This document shows, piece by piece, positions 5,241 through 13,101 of a DNA stretch of 20,251 nt. Made by a program: the position numbers and the translations under genes. Within the stretch, counting starts at the first letter, position 1, and every line of letters starts with the position of its first letter. This DNA is from a virus: positions 1 to 20,251 of the IMG/VR virus record IMGVR_UViG_3300035698_011628; one strand, written 5' to 3'. The notes under the pieces are model-generated. The model searched no databases and was not told the DNA's origin. It saw only the letters and a list, made by a program, of their open reading frames with translations.

Positions 5241-7343
5241 ATGGGTTTCCAGCTCTCGCCAGGAATTGCCGTGCGCGAATTCAACTACACGAGTATAATT
5301 CCTTCGGTCGCGACGACAGATGCGTGTATCTGCTTGCCTTTAGCCACAGGGCCAGTAGATAAAATCGTTCTGATAGACCAAGAGGACTCTTTAGTTCAAA
5401 TTTTTGGCCCTCCAGTAAATGAAAGTCTGGTGCCAAATTCAACAGGTGCCGCAGCTCAATGGCTAACCGCCTCAAGTTTCCTAGCATACGGAAATAAACT
5501 TCATGTTATCAGATGTGTTGGGAATACTGCAAGAAACTCAGTAGCCACAGTGCCAGCACTGTTAATCAAGAATGAAGATGTATGGGATAACAACTATTCA
5601 AATGGAGAAGCTTCAGTAGGTGCATGGGCTGCTCGTTATCCAGGTAAGGAATATGGAGATGCTCTTGAAATCTCTTTCGTAGGTGCTGGTGCAGCAGGTG
5701 GAGCCTCTGCATTCAATTCTACTACTAATGTTACTGCAAACGTAGATACTACAATTGCTACTCCGATTGCAGATTCAGCGATCCTAAATATCTCAGTGAC
5801 CTCAGATCTCCTGACTGGTAATACTACAGTTTTCGGTGGGGTACCTACAACTTTCGCTGCTACTTCTGCTAACCTAATTGCTAACATTAGCAGTATTCTC
5901 ACGATTGGCTCAAAAGTTACCTTCCCAACTTCTGCTAACTTTACGGGTAAATATGAAGTTCTGAACTATGGTGTAGCAAGAACACATCCAGGTACTCTAG
6001 GTCATACATGGTTGCAGATTACTCCAAATCCATCAGCAGCTGCTGGTAACTTGACAGCCTCAGTTATCTCTAATGAGTGGAAACATGCTGATAGTTTCGT
6101 GGGTGCTCCTGGAACATCTCTCTATGTTGCAGCCAGAAGTGGTTCCAACGATGAGTGTCACATTGCAGTTACGGATGCCACGGGAATCTACACTGGTACC
6201 TCTAACACTCTCCTGGAAACCTACGCAGGTCTCTCAGCAGCCAGAGATGCCAAAAACGAAGATGGTACTAGTAATTATTACAAGGATGTTATTCGACAGA
6301 GTTCCAGATATATCTACTGGATGGATCATCCTACAGGTACTCAAGGTTATGGAGAAACTGCTGCTGGTACAAAGTTTGTATCTCCGAGTTCTCCAGTGAC
6401 AAATCGCTTAACTGGTGGAATAACAGATAATGATGATGATAACTCAATGTTGTCAGCAAGAGTTGCAGCATATCAGCAGTTTGCAGATGCCGAGACTACT
6501 GATATCTCTCTGATTCTTACTGGTAATGGATCAACAACAAGAGCGATTCATACAACTCTGGTTCAACAGGTGATTGATAATGTCGCCCTTGCACGTCTAG
6601 ATTGTGTCGCATTCTTCTCACCAATTCCATCTGATACGGTTGGACAGTCTACTCAAGCTTCCGCTAAAGATGCTGTCATTGCTACTAAGAATGCTGTTGA
6701 CAGAAGTACCTCTTATGCTGTCATGGACTCAGGACACAAGCAGATGTATGATCGTTACAATGATCTCTACAGAGCAGTTCCGCTCAATGGAGATATTGCA
6801 GGTCTCTGTGTTCGTACAGACGATCAGCGTGATCCTTGGTGGAGTCCAGGTGGCTTGAATCGCGGTCAATTGAAGAATGTTACATATCTCCACTTCTCTC
6901 CGAGAAAATTTTTCAGAGATGAGTTGTATAAGAACAACATCAATCCTGTAGTGTCACTTCCAGGAGAAGGCCCAATCCTCTTCGGTGATAAGACACTTCA
7001 GACAAAACCATCTGCGTTTGATAGAATTAACGTTCGAAGACTCTTCATAGTTCTTGAGAAAGCCATTGCAAGAGCTGCGAAGTATACTTTGTTCGAGTTT
7101 AATGACTCATTCACAAGAGCACAATTCCGAAATATGGTTGAGCCTTTCCTAGAAGATGTTAAGGGACGGCGAGGTATCTACGACTTCAAGGTTGTTTGCG
7201 ATGAATCTAACAACCCAGGTGTAGTGGTGGACAGAAACGAGTTTATCTCGGATATATTAATTAAGCCAGCGAGGAGCATCAATTTCATAACATTGAATTT
7301 CGTGGCCTTGGGAACCTCAGTATCTTTCGAGGAGATTGGTTAA
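5241..7343 (+). CDS. gp18: Contractile tail sheath protein
   Basis: The 700-residue product is close to the 659 residues of T4 gp18. The N-terminus (LSPGIAVREFNYTSIIPSV) is the typical sheath start, with the SPG.xVxE signature, followed by ATGPVDKIVLIDQED and IFGPP. The C-terminal third holds the conserved core (RRLFIVLEKAIARAAKYTLFE near residues 595-615) and the terminal strands with VVCDESNNPG and ISDILIKPARSINFI that knit neighbouring subunits together. The protein polymerises around the tail tube and contracts to drive it into the host. AAAAAAGGAG just upstream is a strong ribosome site. A CTAAATA motif lies upstream and a strong terminator directly downstream, so it can be transcribed as a single highly expressed unit. 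Confidence 0.95.
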   Translation: MGFQLSPGIAVREFNYTSIIPSVATTDACICLPLATGPVDKIVLIDQEDSLVQIFGPPVNESLVPNSTGAAAQWLTASSFLAYGNKLHVIRCVGNTARNSVATVPALLIKNEDVWDNNYSNGEASVGAWAARYPGKEYGDALEISFVGAGAAGGASAFNSTTNVTANVDTTIATPIADSAILNISVTSDLLTGNTTVFGGVPTTFAATSANLIANISSILTIGSKVTFPTSANFTGKYEVLNYGVARTHPGTLGHTWLQITPNPSAAAGNLTASVISNEWKHADSFVGAPGTSLYVAARSGSNDECHIAVTDATGIYTGTSNTLLETYAGLSAARDAKNEDGTSNYYKDVIRQSSRYIYWMDHPTGTQGYGETAAGTKFVSPSSPVTNRLTGGITDNDDDNSMLSARVAAYQQFADAETTDISLILTGNGSTTRAIHTTLVQQVIDNVALARLDCVAFFSPIPSDTVGQSTQASAKDAVIATKNAVDRSTSYAVMDSGHKQMYDRYNDLYRAVPLNGDIAGLCVRTDDQRDPWWSPGGLNRGQLKNVTYLHFSPRKFFRDELYKNNINPVVSLPGEGPILFGDKTLQTKPSAFDRINVRRLFIVLEKAIARAAKYTLFEFNDSFTRAQFRNMVEPFLEDVKGRRGIYDFKVVCDESNNPGVVVDRNEFISDILIKPARSINFITLNFVALGTSVSFEEIG

Positions 7344-7365
7344 AACAGTTGATTCTAAAGGACTT

Positions 7366-7395
7366 AGAGGGGCCGAGTTTTGGCCCCTCTTTTTT
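7366..7395 (+). terminator. Intrinsic terminator after the tail sheath gene
   Basis: A 9-bp GC-rich stem, AGAGGGGCC (7366-7374) with GGCCCCTCT (7382-7390), encloses a 7-base loop and runs into six consecutive T residues. It starts 23 bases after the sheath stop codon and fits a Rho-independent terminator. Confidence 0.95.
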
Positions 7396-7420
7396 CTGCT
7401 CCTTGATTTTTGAGGAGTCT

Positions 7421-7454
7421 CTGTTGATAGAAAACAGCCCTTAAAAACAAACAG
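7421..7454. repeat. Stem-loop element copy C (10-14-10)
   Basis: Arms CTGTTGATAG (7421-7430) and AAACAAACAG (7445-7454) flank the loop AAAACAGCCCTTAA. With flanking bases, the outer 7 bp (CTCTGTT with AACAGAG, 7419-7425 and 7450-7456) pair fully while the inner arm does not. Confidence 0.8.
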
Positions 7455-7466
7455 AGAGAAACTTCC

Positions 7467-7500
7467 TTGTTTGTAGAATTCGGCCTCTAAATACCAATAG
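7467..7500. repeat. Stem-loop element copy D (10-14-10)
   Basis: Arms TTGTTTGTAG (7467-7476) and ATACCAATAG (7491-7500) flank the loop AATTCGGCCTCTAA. Pairing includes wobble pairs. A CTAAATA sequence arises at 7487-7493 across the loop and 3' arm, and may be coincidental. Confidence 0.65.
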
Positions 7501-7564
7501 TGATTAACTGAAGAAGAGATAAAGAAAACTCTATGTGTTTGAGGAGTAAGTAAGACAGAACTCT

Positions 7565-7598
7565 CAGTTGGTAGAAACAGGCACCTAAAAGTAAACAG
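7565..7598. repeat. Stem-loop element copy E (10-14-10)
   Basis: Arms CAGTTGGTAG (7565-7574) and AAGTAAACAG (7589-7598) flank the loop AAACAGGCACCTAA. It is followed by AGAGAAAC, as copy C is. Pairing is the weakest of the family. Confidence 0.65.
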
Positions 7599-7623
7599 AG
7601 AGAAACTCGATGAGTAAGAGATA

Positions 7624-7664
7624 CTAAACAGAGACAGAAGAAGTCTTAATCTTCTTCTGTCTCT
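7624..7664 (+). promoter_or_regulatory. Late-promoter-like motif plus hairpin leader
   Basis: CTAAACA (7624-7630), one base off CTAAATA, runs into a perfect 14-bp hairpin with arms 7630-7643 and 7651-7664 and a 7-base loop. TTAACC follows, then ATCATAAGGAG and ATTTACGAAATGGCTAA at the start of the gene. The layout and the bases around the start match the leader of the minus-strand endonuclease at 4943. Confidence 0.65.
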
Positions 7665-7693
7665 TAACCAAGATCATAAGGAGGATTTACGAA

Positions 7694-8539
7694 ATGGCTA
7701 ATGATATTTATACAGACTTGAAAGAGCGCGTAAGACAAACATTCAGACGAGGTAGATATTGGATCAAAAAGAGATGTCAAGGAGATGTTTGGAATGAGGT
7801 CATTGAAGCGACTAAGTTTCTCCCCAGTTCTGCAACCCATCTCGAACGAATTTATTGTGTTCTACATGAGGTAAAGGAGAAGCCACAGTGTCAGTGGTGT
7901 GGTGAAGAAAATCATTACATTAGACAAAATGTAGCCTATTCTGATTATTGTTCTGGGAAATGTGCTGTACAAGCAACCAGAGAAGATGTGATGAAGAAAC
8001 ATAAAGAGACTTGTAAGAGAAGGTATGGCGGTCATCATCGACAGAAACATTACACTGACTATCAAAGAGAAAAACTCAACGATAAACTATGGCTTACTGA
8101 ACAACATCATCAGGAGAAGAAATTCATAAAGGAAATAGCGAAGGACTTAGGGGTCTCTCAAGATACTGTCTCAAAGAGTTTTCATCAGTTCAATATCGAG
8201 ATTCTTACTCTACCATCTTCAATGCCTGAAAGAGCCTTAGCAGCATTCGTCAAAAGTATCTATGGAGGAGAAGTTTTAACTAACAACAGACAGATTATCA
8301 AACCCAGAGAGCTCGATATCTATCTTCCAGAACTCTCGAAGGCGATAGAATTTGATGGAACATATTGGCATTCAGAGGAGATGAATAAGACTCGGAGTTA
8401 CTTTCCAAAGACCAAAATTGAAGAGTGTTCCGAATTGGGCATAGAGTTGATTCACGTGCTTGAAGAAGACTGGAATCATGATCGAGAAGGAATTCTAACA
8501 CGCTTAGAGGACTTCATTGAAGAGACAGTTCCCGAATAA
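7694..8539 (+). CDS. Zinc-finger, helix-turn-helix, Vsr-like homing endonuclease
   Basis: The product has 281 residues. AAGGAG lies 9 bases before the ATG. One zinc module is formed by Cys66/69/86/90. FIKEIAKDLGVSQDTVSKSF at 144-163 is a helix-turn-helix. The C-terminal part, about 174-278, is a Vsr-like nuclease: Glu179 (MPERAL), Asp208 (ELDIYLPEL), IEFDGTYWHSEE with His226, and GIELIHVLEEDW. All the main acidic and histidine positions are present, so this is the most likely active member among the three zinc-finger endonuclease-like genes here. Such proteins are common free-standing mobile genes in T4-type phages and move between genomes by cutting near their insertion point. It stands between the sheath and tail tube genes, which are adjacent in T4. 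Confidence 0.85.
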   Translation: MANDIYTDLKERVRQTFRRGRYWIKKRCQGDVWNEVIEATKFLPSSATHLERIYCVLHEVKEKPQCQWCGEENHYIRQNVAYSDYCSGKCAVQATREDVMKKHKETCKRRYGGHHRQKHYTDYQREKLNDKLWLTEQHHQEKKFIKEIAKDLGVSQDTVSKSFHQFNIEILTLPSSMPERALAAFVKSIYGGEVLTNNRQIIKPRELDIYLPELSKAIEFDGTYWHSEEMNKTRSYFPKTKIEECSELGIELIHVLEEDWNHDREGILTRLEDFIEETVPE

Positions 8540-8546
8540 CTAAATA
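8540..8546 (+). promoter_or_regulatory. CTAAATA late-promoter-like motif
   Basis: CTAAATA begins two bases after the stop codon of the preceding endonuclease (its stop is at 8537-8539), 120 bases before the next start at 8666. It overlaps the region of an early-type promoter at 8557, so the downstream gene may be expressed in both phases. Confidence 0.5.
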
Positions 8547-8556
8547 GAATTAGCCC

Positions 8557-8585
8557 TTGAGTTTCTCACCTCTTTGAGGTAGAAT
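8557..8585 (+). promoter_or_regulatory. Sigma70-like promoter
   Basis: TTGAGT (8557-8562) and TAGAAT (8580-8585) are separated by 17 bases. TTTGAGGTAGAAT around the -10 box nearly repeats the sequence at the promoter 3224-3252. It should give early transcription of the gene at 8666. Confidence 0.65.
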
Positions 8586-8665
8586 ATGAGCAAGAGGATG
8601 GAAAAAAAGAAGACCCACAATAACTCATCAAGGAGAATCATAGATAAAGAAAGGTCTTTGACTAC

Positions 8666-9934
8666 ATGAAGTTGATAGTAGAGATAGATCTCAGAGAATG
8701 GATCAGAGGAGTATTATTCAATTCCACTGGTAAGAGGCTGAAGAAGCGGTGGAAGAGAGATTGGTTTGAGGATATGGGACTCATTAAGTTCTATGATCGG
8801 ATTCTCATACTCACCAAGTTTCTTCCTAAGTCTGTATCTCTTGAACAGAGAATCTACACAATCGCTCTCGGCCTCTCAGAGATTCCAAGATGCAAGATCT
8901 GTGGGAAGAAGACTAAGTTCCAGGAAGCCAAGAAGGCCTACACACAATACTGTGGAAGGACTTGTGCCATTGCTGGATGTAGAGGAAATAGCATAGGAAA
9001 GCCCAAGAAGACAACGAAGAAGAGAAAGAAGCAGGTCACTGCTACCAAAGTGGTCTTCCAGCAGAGTGGTCAGAAGGTCGGAATAGATGATGTAGTCAAG
9101 TTCATTCAAGATGATCTATGCTATTCAAATGAGATCATTAGTACCAGTGACTCAAACATTTATCTACCCGATCAGAAGATGGCGATTGAGTTTATTGATC
9201 TCGCAAAAAGGTCATTTAGAGACATCGAGTCTAAGGAGCAGAGGAGAGAAGTCCTCGATAGCCTTCTTGAGAATGAGTCTAAGGGAATCAGACTCATTCA
9301 GATCTTCGAGAATGAATGGATAGACCCGAAGAAGCGAGAGATTTGGAAGTCGATCATAAGAAACAAGTTAGGAAAGAATGAGAGACGAATCTATGGAAGG
9401 CACTGTTATATAGATAAGCCAAATCAACAGGAGAAGAGGCTCTTCCTGAATAGGAATCATCTTCAAGGTTTCGTCGGCTCTTCAATTGACTATGGATTAT
9501 TCTATGAGGGACAACTTGTTTCCTTAATGACGTTTGGTAAGGCACGATTCACGAAAAATGGAGGGTATGAGTTAATTAGGTTTTGCAGTTTGCTAAATAC
9601 TTCTGTACTTGGTGGTGCTCAGAAGCTCTATAAGGCGTTTCTGAGAGATCATTCAGGTTTTTCGATAGTTTCCTACTCTGATAAGAGATTCTCAGATGGA
9701 AACCTTTATAACGTCCTCGGTATGGAGAAGAAGAGAGATTCGAATCCAAACTACTTCTACTTCAAAGAGGATGACTTGAGTAAGTTGCACAGTAGGGTGG
9801 CCTTTCAGAAGCACAAATTAGCAGGGAAGATCCCTCTATACGATTCTAAGAAGACTGAATCAGAGAATATGTTCGCCAACGGATGGAGAAGAATCTGGGA
9901 CTGTGGAAACGGAGTCTTTGAAGCAACACAATAA
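8666..9934 (+). CDS. Homing-endonuclease-like protein with degraded nuclease centre and C-terminal acyltransferase-like domain
   Basis: The product has 422 residues. A zinc module is formed by Cys76/79/96/100. Residues 110-125 are a lysine-rich linker. Residues 160-235 align with a Vsr-like nuclease (NIYLPDQKMAIEF, GIRLIQIFENEW), but Asn164 stands where Asp is expected and the usual GxYWHSE stretch is replaced by IDLAKRSF, so the cutting centre looks lost. Residues 250-385 are the region often found behind such nucleases in T4-type phages, resembling an N-acetyltransferase fold: FLNRNHLQG, YGLFYEGQLVSLMTFGKAR, YELIRF, LGGAQKLYKAF, VSYSDKRFSDGNLYNVLG, PNYFYFK. It may bind DNA without cutting it, or act through the C-terminal domain. 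An early-type and a late-type promoter precede it. AAAGAAAGG lies about 11 bases before the start. Confidence 0.75.
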   Translation: MKLIVEIDLREWIRGVLFNSTGKRLKKRWKRDWFEDMGLIKFYDRILILTKFLPKSVSLEQRIYTIALGLSEIPRCKICGKKTKFQEAKKAYTQYCGRTCAIAGCRGNSIGKPKKTTKKRKKQVTATKVVFQQSGQKVGIDDVVKFIQDDLCYSNEIISTSDSNIYLPDQKMAIEFIDLAKRSFRDIESKEQRREVLDSLLENESKGIRLIQIFENEWIDPKKREIWKSIIRNKLGKNERRIYGRHCYIDKPNQQEKRLFLNRNHLQGFVGSSIDYGLFYEGQLVSLMTFGKARFTKNGGYELIRFCSLLNTSVLGGAQKLYKAFLRDHSGFSIVSYSDKRFSDGNLYNVLGMEKKRDSNPNYFYFKEDDLSKLHSRVAFQKHKLAGKIPLYDSKKTESENMFANGWRRIWDCGNGVFEATQ

Positions 9935-9954
9935 CTAAAGGAGAATCATTCAAG

Positions 9955-10113
9955 ATGTTTGTAAACACCAGAGACCAAGATGCAATTAGAGATGTCGCTG
10001 AAGCTTATAAGCAGATGAAGGTGGATGAGAGTACGAATCGCCAAAATCAACAAGTGGATAAAAACAAACCAAGATATGCTTCAATAGAGAAGATCAAAAA
10101 TCCCAAAGACTAA
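9955..10113 (+). CDS. Small protein of unknown function before the tail tube gene (52 aa)
   Basis: ATG at 9955 has AAAGGAG (9937-9943) eleven bases upstream, and the stop is TAA at 10111-10113. The 52-residue product has a helical N-terminal half (DQDAIRDVAEAYKQMK) and a basic, asparagine- and glutamine-rich C-terminal half (NRQNQQVDKNKPR). The stop codon lies inside the CTAAATA motif serving the tail tube gene. The helix pattern with DVAEAYKQM is of a kind I associate with small phage proteins near structural genes, but no family can be named. The good ribosome site and the packed arrangement support it as real. Confidence 0.6.
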   Translation: MFVNTRDQDAIRDVAEAYKQMKVDESTNRQNQQVDKNKPRYASIEKIKNPKD

Positions 10114-10116
10114 ATA
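10110..10116 (+). promoter_or_regulatory. CTAAATA late-promoter-like motif for tail tube and portal genes
   Basis: CTAAATA overlaps the stop of the 52-residue gene and is 40 bases before the tail tube ATG at 10156. No terminator is visible between here and gp21, so it could serve the run 19-20-67-21. Confidence 0.6.
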
Positions 10117-10155
10117 GAAAGGAACCGTTTAATAAGCACATAAGGAGAGTAAAAC

Positions 10156-10740
10156 ATGCCTTTCAGCGTTACAGATTTCAAAGCCCAACTCTCAGGTGGT
10201 GGGGCAAGACCTAACCTATTCGAAGTGGTTTGTACACCGCCCCCTGGATTGGCCCTCGGAAGAGGAAATGCAAGTGCAGGTGCTCAGAAATTTCGTTATA
10301 TGTGTAGAGCCGCATCCCTGCCTGGAGTCACTGTCGGCGTAGTGGATGTTCCTTATTTTGGCCGTCTCATTCCATATCCTGGAGACAAAGTGTTCCCCGA
10401 TTGGACTACAACAATCACGAATGATGAAGATTTCGCAGTCCGTGATATGATCGAGGATTGGGTTTCTGCTATGGGTGAGAATGCCAGCAATCTCGCTACA
10501 GGTGGTAGCAATCCAGCAAATTATTCAACAAACATTGATGTCTTCCAATATGGTCGTAGTGGTAATCTACTTAAACACTACAAACTAATTGGTGCATGGC
10601 CAATGGAAATTCCGTCAATCGAGATTGGCTGGGACAATAACGATGCAGTTGAGATGTTTGACATTACTTGGAAGTACTCTCATTGGGAAGCTCGGACAAG
10701 TGATGGTGGTGTAAGTATCAGCGTTAACGTTTCACTATAA
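10156..10740 (+). CDS. gp19: Tail tube protein
   Basis: The product has 194 residues, against 163 in T4 gp19. The N-terminus (MPFSVTDFKAQLSGGGARPNLFEV) is the typical T4-type tube start, in which 'F..xL..GGARPN.F.V' begins the first strand. YMCRAASLPG near residues 48-57, then IPYPGDKVFPDWTTTITNDEDF, and the C-terminal segment with YKLIGAWPMEIPSIEIGWDNN, are all standard tube features. The protein stacks as hexameric rings inside the sheath to form the DNA channel. AAGGAG lies 10 bases before the ATG. The gene is followed after 12 bases by the portal gene, in T4 order. Confidence 0.95.
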   Translation: MPFSVTDFKAQLSGGGARPNLFEVVCTPPPGLALGRGNASAGAQKFRYMCRAASLPGVTVGVVDVPYFGRLIPYPGDKVFPDWTTTITNDEDFAVRDMIEDWVSAMGENASNLATGGSNPANYSTNIDVFQYGRSGNLLKHYKLIGAWPMEIPSIEIGWDNNDAVEMFDITWKYSHWEARTSDGGVSISVNVSL

Positions 10741-10752
10741 AGAAAGTAGGTA

Positions 10753-12294
10753 ATGATGCGTAACATATTTGGGTTTAAGCTCAAGAAAAAACTGAAGCCT
10801 GTCGATATTGACATATCGAACAAGATTCCTGTACCTATACCAAAGGCTGTAGAAGAGGAAGAGATGCGTATTTCGGGTGGATTCAATATGAATCTACCTG
10901 GAGTCCTGGGGCGAGCCTATAATGCTTCTGGTGGTGCTCAGGACTGTGATGAGAAAGGACTCATTGAGACCTATCGAGATATTGCTGGCTTCGGTGACAT
11001 GGAAAAGGCCATTGACGAAATTGTCAATGAGGCTATTGTCGTCGAACCCGAACGAGATTCAATAGAGCTCTATCTCGATGATCTGAAGTTCAGTGATGTA
11101 GTTAAAGAGAAGATCAGAGAAGAGCATAAGAACATTCTGAATCTCCTGAATTTCAAAATCTATGGTCAAGACCTCTTCAGAGAGTGGTACATTGACGGTA
11201 GATTACTTCTCTATCTCGTTGTAGATGAAAAGAGAATGAAGAGTGGTATCTTGGAGATTCGTAAAGTTGATCCAAGATTCATTCGGAAGATTGTCGCGGT
11301 AGAGAAGAAGACTGAAGAGAACAATACTGTTACGGAAATAGTCACAGATGAGTTCTATCAGTATGAACCAGATGATGGAGGCGTCTCTAATCTTGGTGGT
11401 GGAAACTTCCTCACACAAGCATGTGTAATTCAGCCCGATTCAATCGTCCAATCAAATTCTGGTTTAGTAGACCATAAGAACAAGAGAATTCTTGGCTTTC
11501 TCAACAAGGCTATCCGCCCATTCAATCAACTTCGGATGATGGAAAATGCCATTGTGATCTATCGTATTTCGAGAGCTCCTGAGAGAAGAGTCTTCTATAT
11601 CGATGTTGGTTCTCTGCCTAAGAATAAGGCCGAAGAGTACCTAAACAGCATCATGAGACAACATCAGAACAAACTCATGTACAATGAGACTACTGGTAAA
11701 TCTTCTAATGATCGAAATCAAATTTCGATGCAAGAAGACTATTGGCTTCCTCGCAGAGAAGGTGGTCGTGGTACTGAGATTAGTACACTTCCTGGTGGAA
11801 ATTCTCTCGATGAAATCTCCGATATTTTATACTTTCAGAAGAAATTGTATGAATCTCTCCATGTACCTATGGGACGACTTGACTCAGAAAGTTCATTTGC
11901 CATCGGTCGTTCTTCTGAGATCAGTAGAGAAGAACTCAAATTTGGCAAGTTTATCACAAAACTCCGCAACAGATTCAGTCAAATCTTTGAACAACTTCTA
12001 AGAGTTCAACTTATTCTTAAAGGGATTATTAAGGAGGATGAATGGGATGAGATCAAATACCAAATCCGTTTTGACTTCATTCGTGATACCAATTTCATCG
12101 AATTCAAAGAATCTGAGGTGCTCGCGAACCGTCTTGAAATGCTGAGCAATGCAAATGAATATTCCGATAAATACTTCTCGAAAGAGTGGATTCGGAAAAA
12201 CATCTTGAAGCAGTCCGAAGAAGAGATAGAAGAGATCAAGAAAGAGATTGAGGCAGAAAAGAAGACCGAACCCTCTGATGAGGAAGACGACTAA
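10753..12294 (+). CDS. gp20: Portal vertex protein
   Basis: The 513-residue product is close to T4 gp20 (524). Recognisable segments are ETYRDIAGFGDMEKAIDEIV (residues about 73-92), YGQDLFREWYIDGRLLLY, IRKVDPRFIRKI, AIRPFNQLRMMENAIVIYRI, SRAPERRVFYIDVGSLPKNK and DYWLPRREGGRGTEISTLPG. The C-terminal tail is long, charged and Glu/Lys rich. Twelve copies form the ring at the unique vertex through which the terminase pumps DNA and to which the neck attaches; it also nucleates prohead assembly. Two ATG codons in tandem (10753 and 10756) follow AGTAGG; either could be the start. Confidence 0.95.
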   Translation: MMRNIFGFKLKKKLKPVDIDISNKIPVPIPKAVEEEEMRISGGFNMNLPGVLGRAYNASGGAQDCDEKGLIETYRDIAGFGDMEKAIDEIVNEAIVVEPERDSIELYLDDLKFSDVVKEKIREEHKNILNLLNFKIYGQDLFREWYIDGRLLLYLVVDEKRMKSGILEIRKVDPRFIRKIVAVEKKTEENNTVTEIVTDEFYQYEPDDGGVSNLGGGNFLTQACVIQPDSIVQSNSGLVDHKNKRILGFLNKAIRPFNQLRMMENAIVIYRISRAPERRVFYIDVGSLPKNKAEEYLNSIMRQHQNKLMYNETTGKSSNDRNQISMQEDYWLPRREGGRGTEISTLPGGNSLDEISDILYFQKKLYESLHVPMGRLDSESSFAIGRSSEISREELKFGKFITKLRNRFSQIFEQLLRVQLILKGIIKEDEWDEIKYQIRFDFIRDTNFIEFKESEVLANRLEMLSNANEYSDKYFSKEWIRKNILKQSEEEIEEIKKEIEAEKKTEPSDEEDD

Positions 12295-12321
12295 AAACTA
12301 CAGAAGAAAGTAGGAGAAAAC

Positions 12322-12501
12322 ATGAGTACTAATAAGCAAGAAAGTATTAAGGATGTAGTAAAGGGAGTCATTCTAAATGATCCCATCAAAATCAAAGATG
12401 CTACAGCCAAAGTCTTGAAGATGAAGACTTTAGAAACTATGGATATTTTGAGACCTATGGTAGCAAGTCAAATGGTACAAACAGAAACATTCGGAGAATA
12501 G
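12322..12501 (+). CDS. gp67-like prohead core protein (59 aa), candidate
   Basis: ATG at 12322 follows TAGGAG, and TAG is at 12499-12501, giving 59 residues. Its place right after the portal gene is that of gene 67 in T4. The sequence pattern also agrees with the N-terminal half of T4 gp67: a helix, then ILNDPIKIKDATAKVL (compare IKSNDLVAARKLF), then a second helix ending MVASQMVQTETFGE. T4 gp67 continues into a long acidic tail, which is absent here. In this phage a long acidic segment is instead found in the scaffold protein at 14967. gp67 shapes the prohead core and is cut by the protease. The assignment rests on position and weak similarity. Confidence 0.55.
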   Translation: MSTNKQESIKDVVKGVILNDPIKIKDATAKVLKMKTLETMDILRPMVASQMVQTETFGE

Positions 12502-12507
12502 ACCACT

Positions 12508-12783
12508 ATGAGTTTTGACGGCCCACTAAAGAAAACCACGAGGACAAATGCTTATTTGCATCAGGCCATTGATAACAATGTCTTTACGGCGAATAATCGT
12601 CCTAACGCAATCTTCATTCCCACTGCTGGTAACTTGACAGTAATTCTTAGTGGGGATGTCGCTTCTAACGGAGTAGTTAATTCATCACAATCTGTGACAT
12701 TTACGAATATCCAACCTGGACTACACAATATTCAGTGTGCTAAGATCATTTCAGCACCTGCTGGTAGTGTCGCCCTGAAATAA
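12508..12783 (+). CDS. Small beta-rich virion-type protein, first of a tandem pair
   Basis: The 91-residue product is rich in alternating hydrophobic residues, Thr, Ser and Asn, as in beta-sandwich proteins. Shared blocks with the next gene are LTVIL, DVASNGVV, SSQS, TFTNI, HNIQ and VALK at the end. The arrangement (a glycine turn, then a LTVIL strand, then TFTNIQPGLHNIQCAKI) resembles the small 'spike base' type proteins known from gene transfer agents and phages, but that link is from memory of the pattern and is not certain. Placement between portal and protease suggests a capsid accessory, decoration or head-fibre protein. The GGAG at 12493-12496 lies at good distance from the ATG. Confidence 0.65.
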   Translation: MSFDGPLKKTTRTNAYLHQAIDNNVFTANNRPNAIFIPTAGNLTVILSGDVASNGVVNSSQSVTFTNIQPGLHNIQCAKIISAPAGSVALK

Positions 12784-12803
12784 AACGTAGGAGTATCATA
12801 GAA

Positions 12804-13079
12804 ATGAGTTTCGATTATCCGATTCGACAAGCAGTCAGAGCAAATACCGATACTTACCTTACGGTGAATAATACTTCTTTTGCGTCTAACAATAAACCTT
12901 CGGTGTTATACATTGCATACTCAGATGATCTTACAGTAATCCTTACTGCTGATGTTGCCTCCAATGGTGTTGTTGACTCCTCACAGTCAACAACATTCAC
13001 GAATATCCCAGTTGGATTTCACAATATTCAAGTGGCTAAGATCATCACAGCACCACCAGCCACTGTAGCGCTCAAATAA
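12804..13079 (+). CDS. Small beta-rich virion-type protein, second of a tandem pair
   Basis: This product also has 91 residues and starts MSFD like its neighbour. The two agree along the whole length without gaps, the second half being most alike (DVASNGVV, SSQS, TFTNI, HNIQ, AKI, VALK). The region around residues 9-36 differs most. The equal length and close order indicate a gene duplication followed by divergence. TAGGAG stands before the ATG. Two copies with a shared core and a varied front part could form mixed oligomers or occupy two positions on the virion. Function is unknown. Confidence 0.65.
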   Translation: MSFDYPIRQAVRANTDTYLTVNNTSFASNNKPSVLYIAYSDDLTVILTADVASNGVVDSSQSTTFTNIPVGFHNIQVAKIITAPPATVALK

Positions 13080-13101
13080 CATAACTAGGAGATTAAGAAC
13101 T

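Noticed and set aside
8586-8669. 27-codon frame just after the -10 box at 8580
   Set aside because: Its ATG would lie at or before the expected transcript start, it has no ribosome site, and the peptide shows no pattern.
9593-9599. CTAAATA as a promoter within the gene at 8666
   Set aside because: It lies in the middle of a conserved coding region and the next gene starts 356 bases later with nearer signals; treated as chance.
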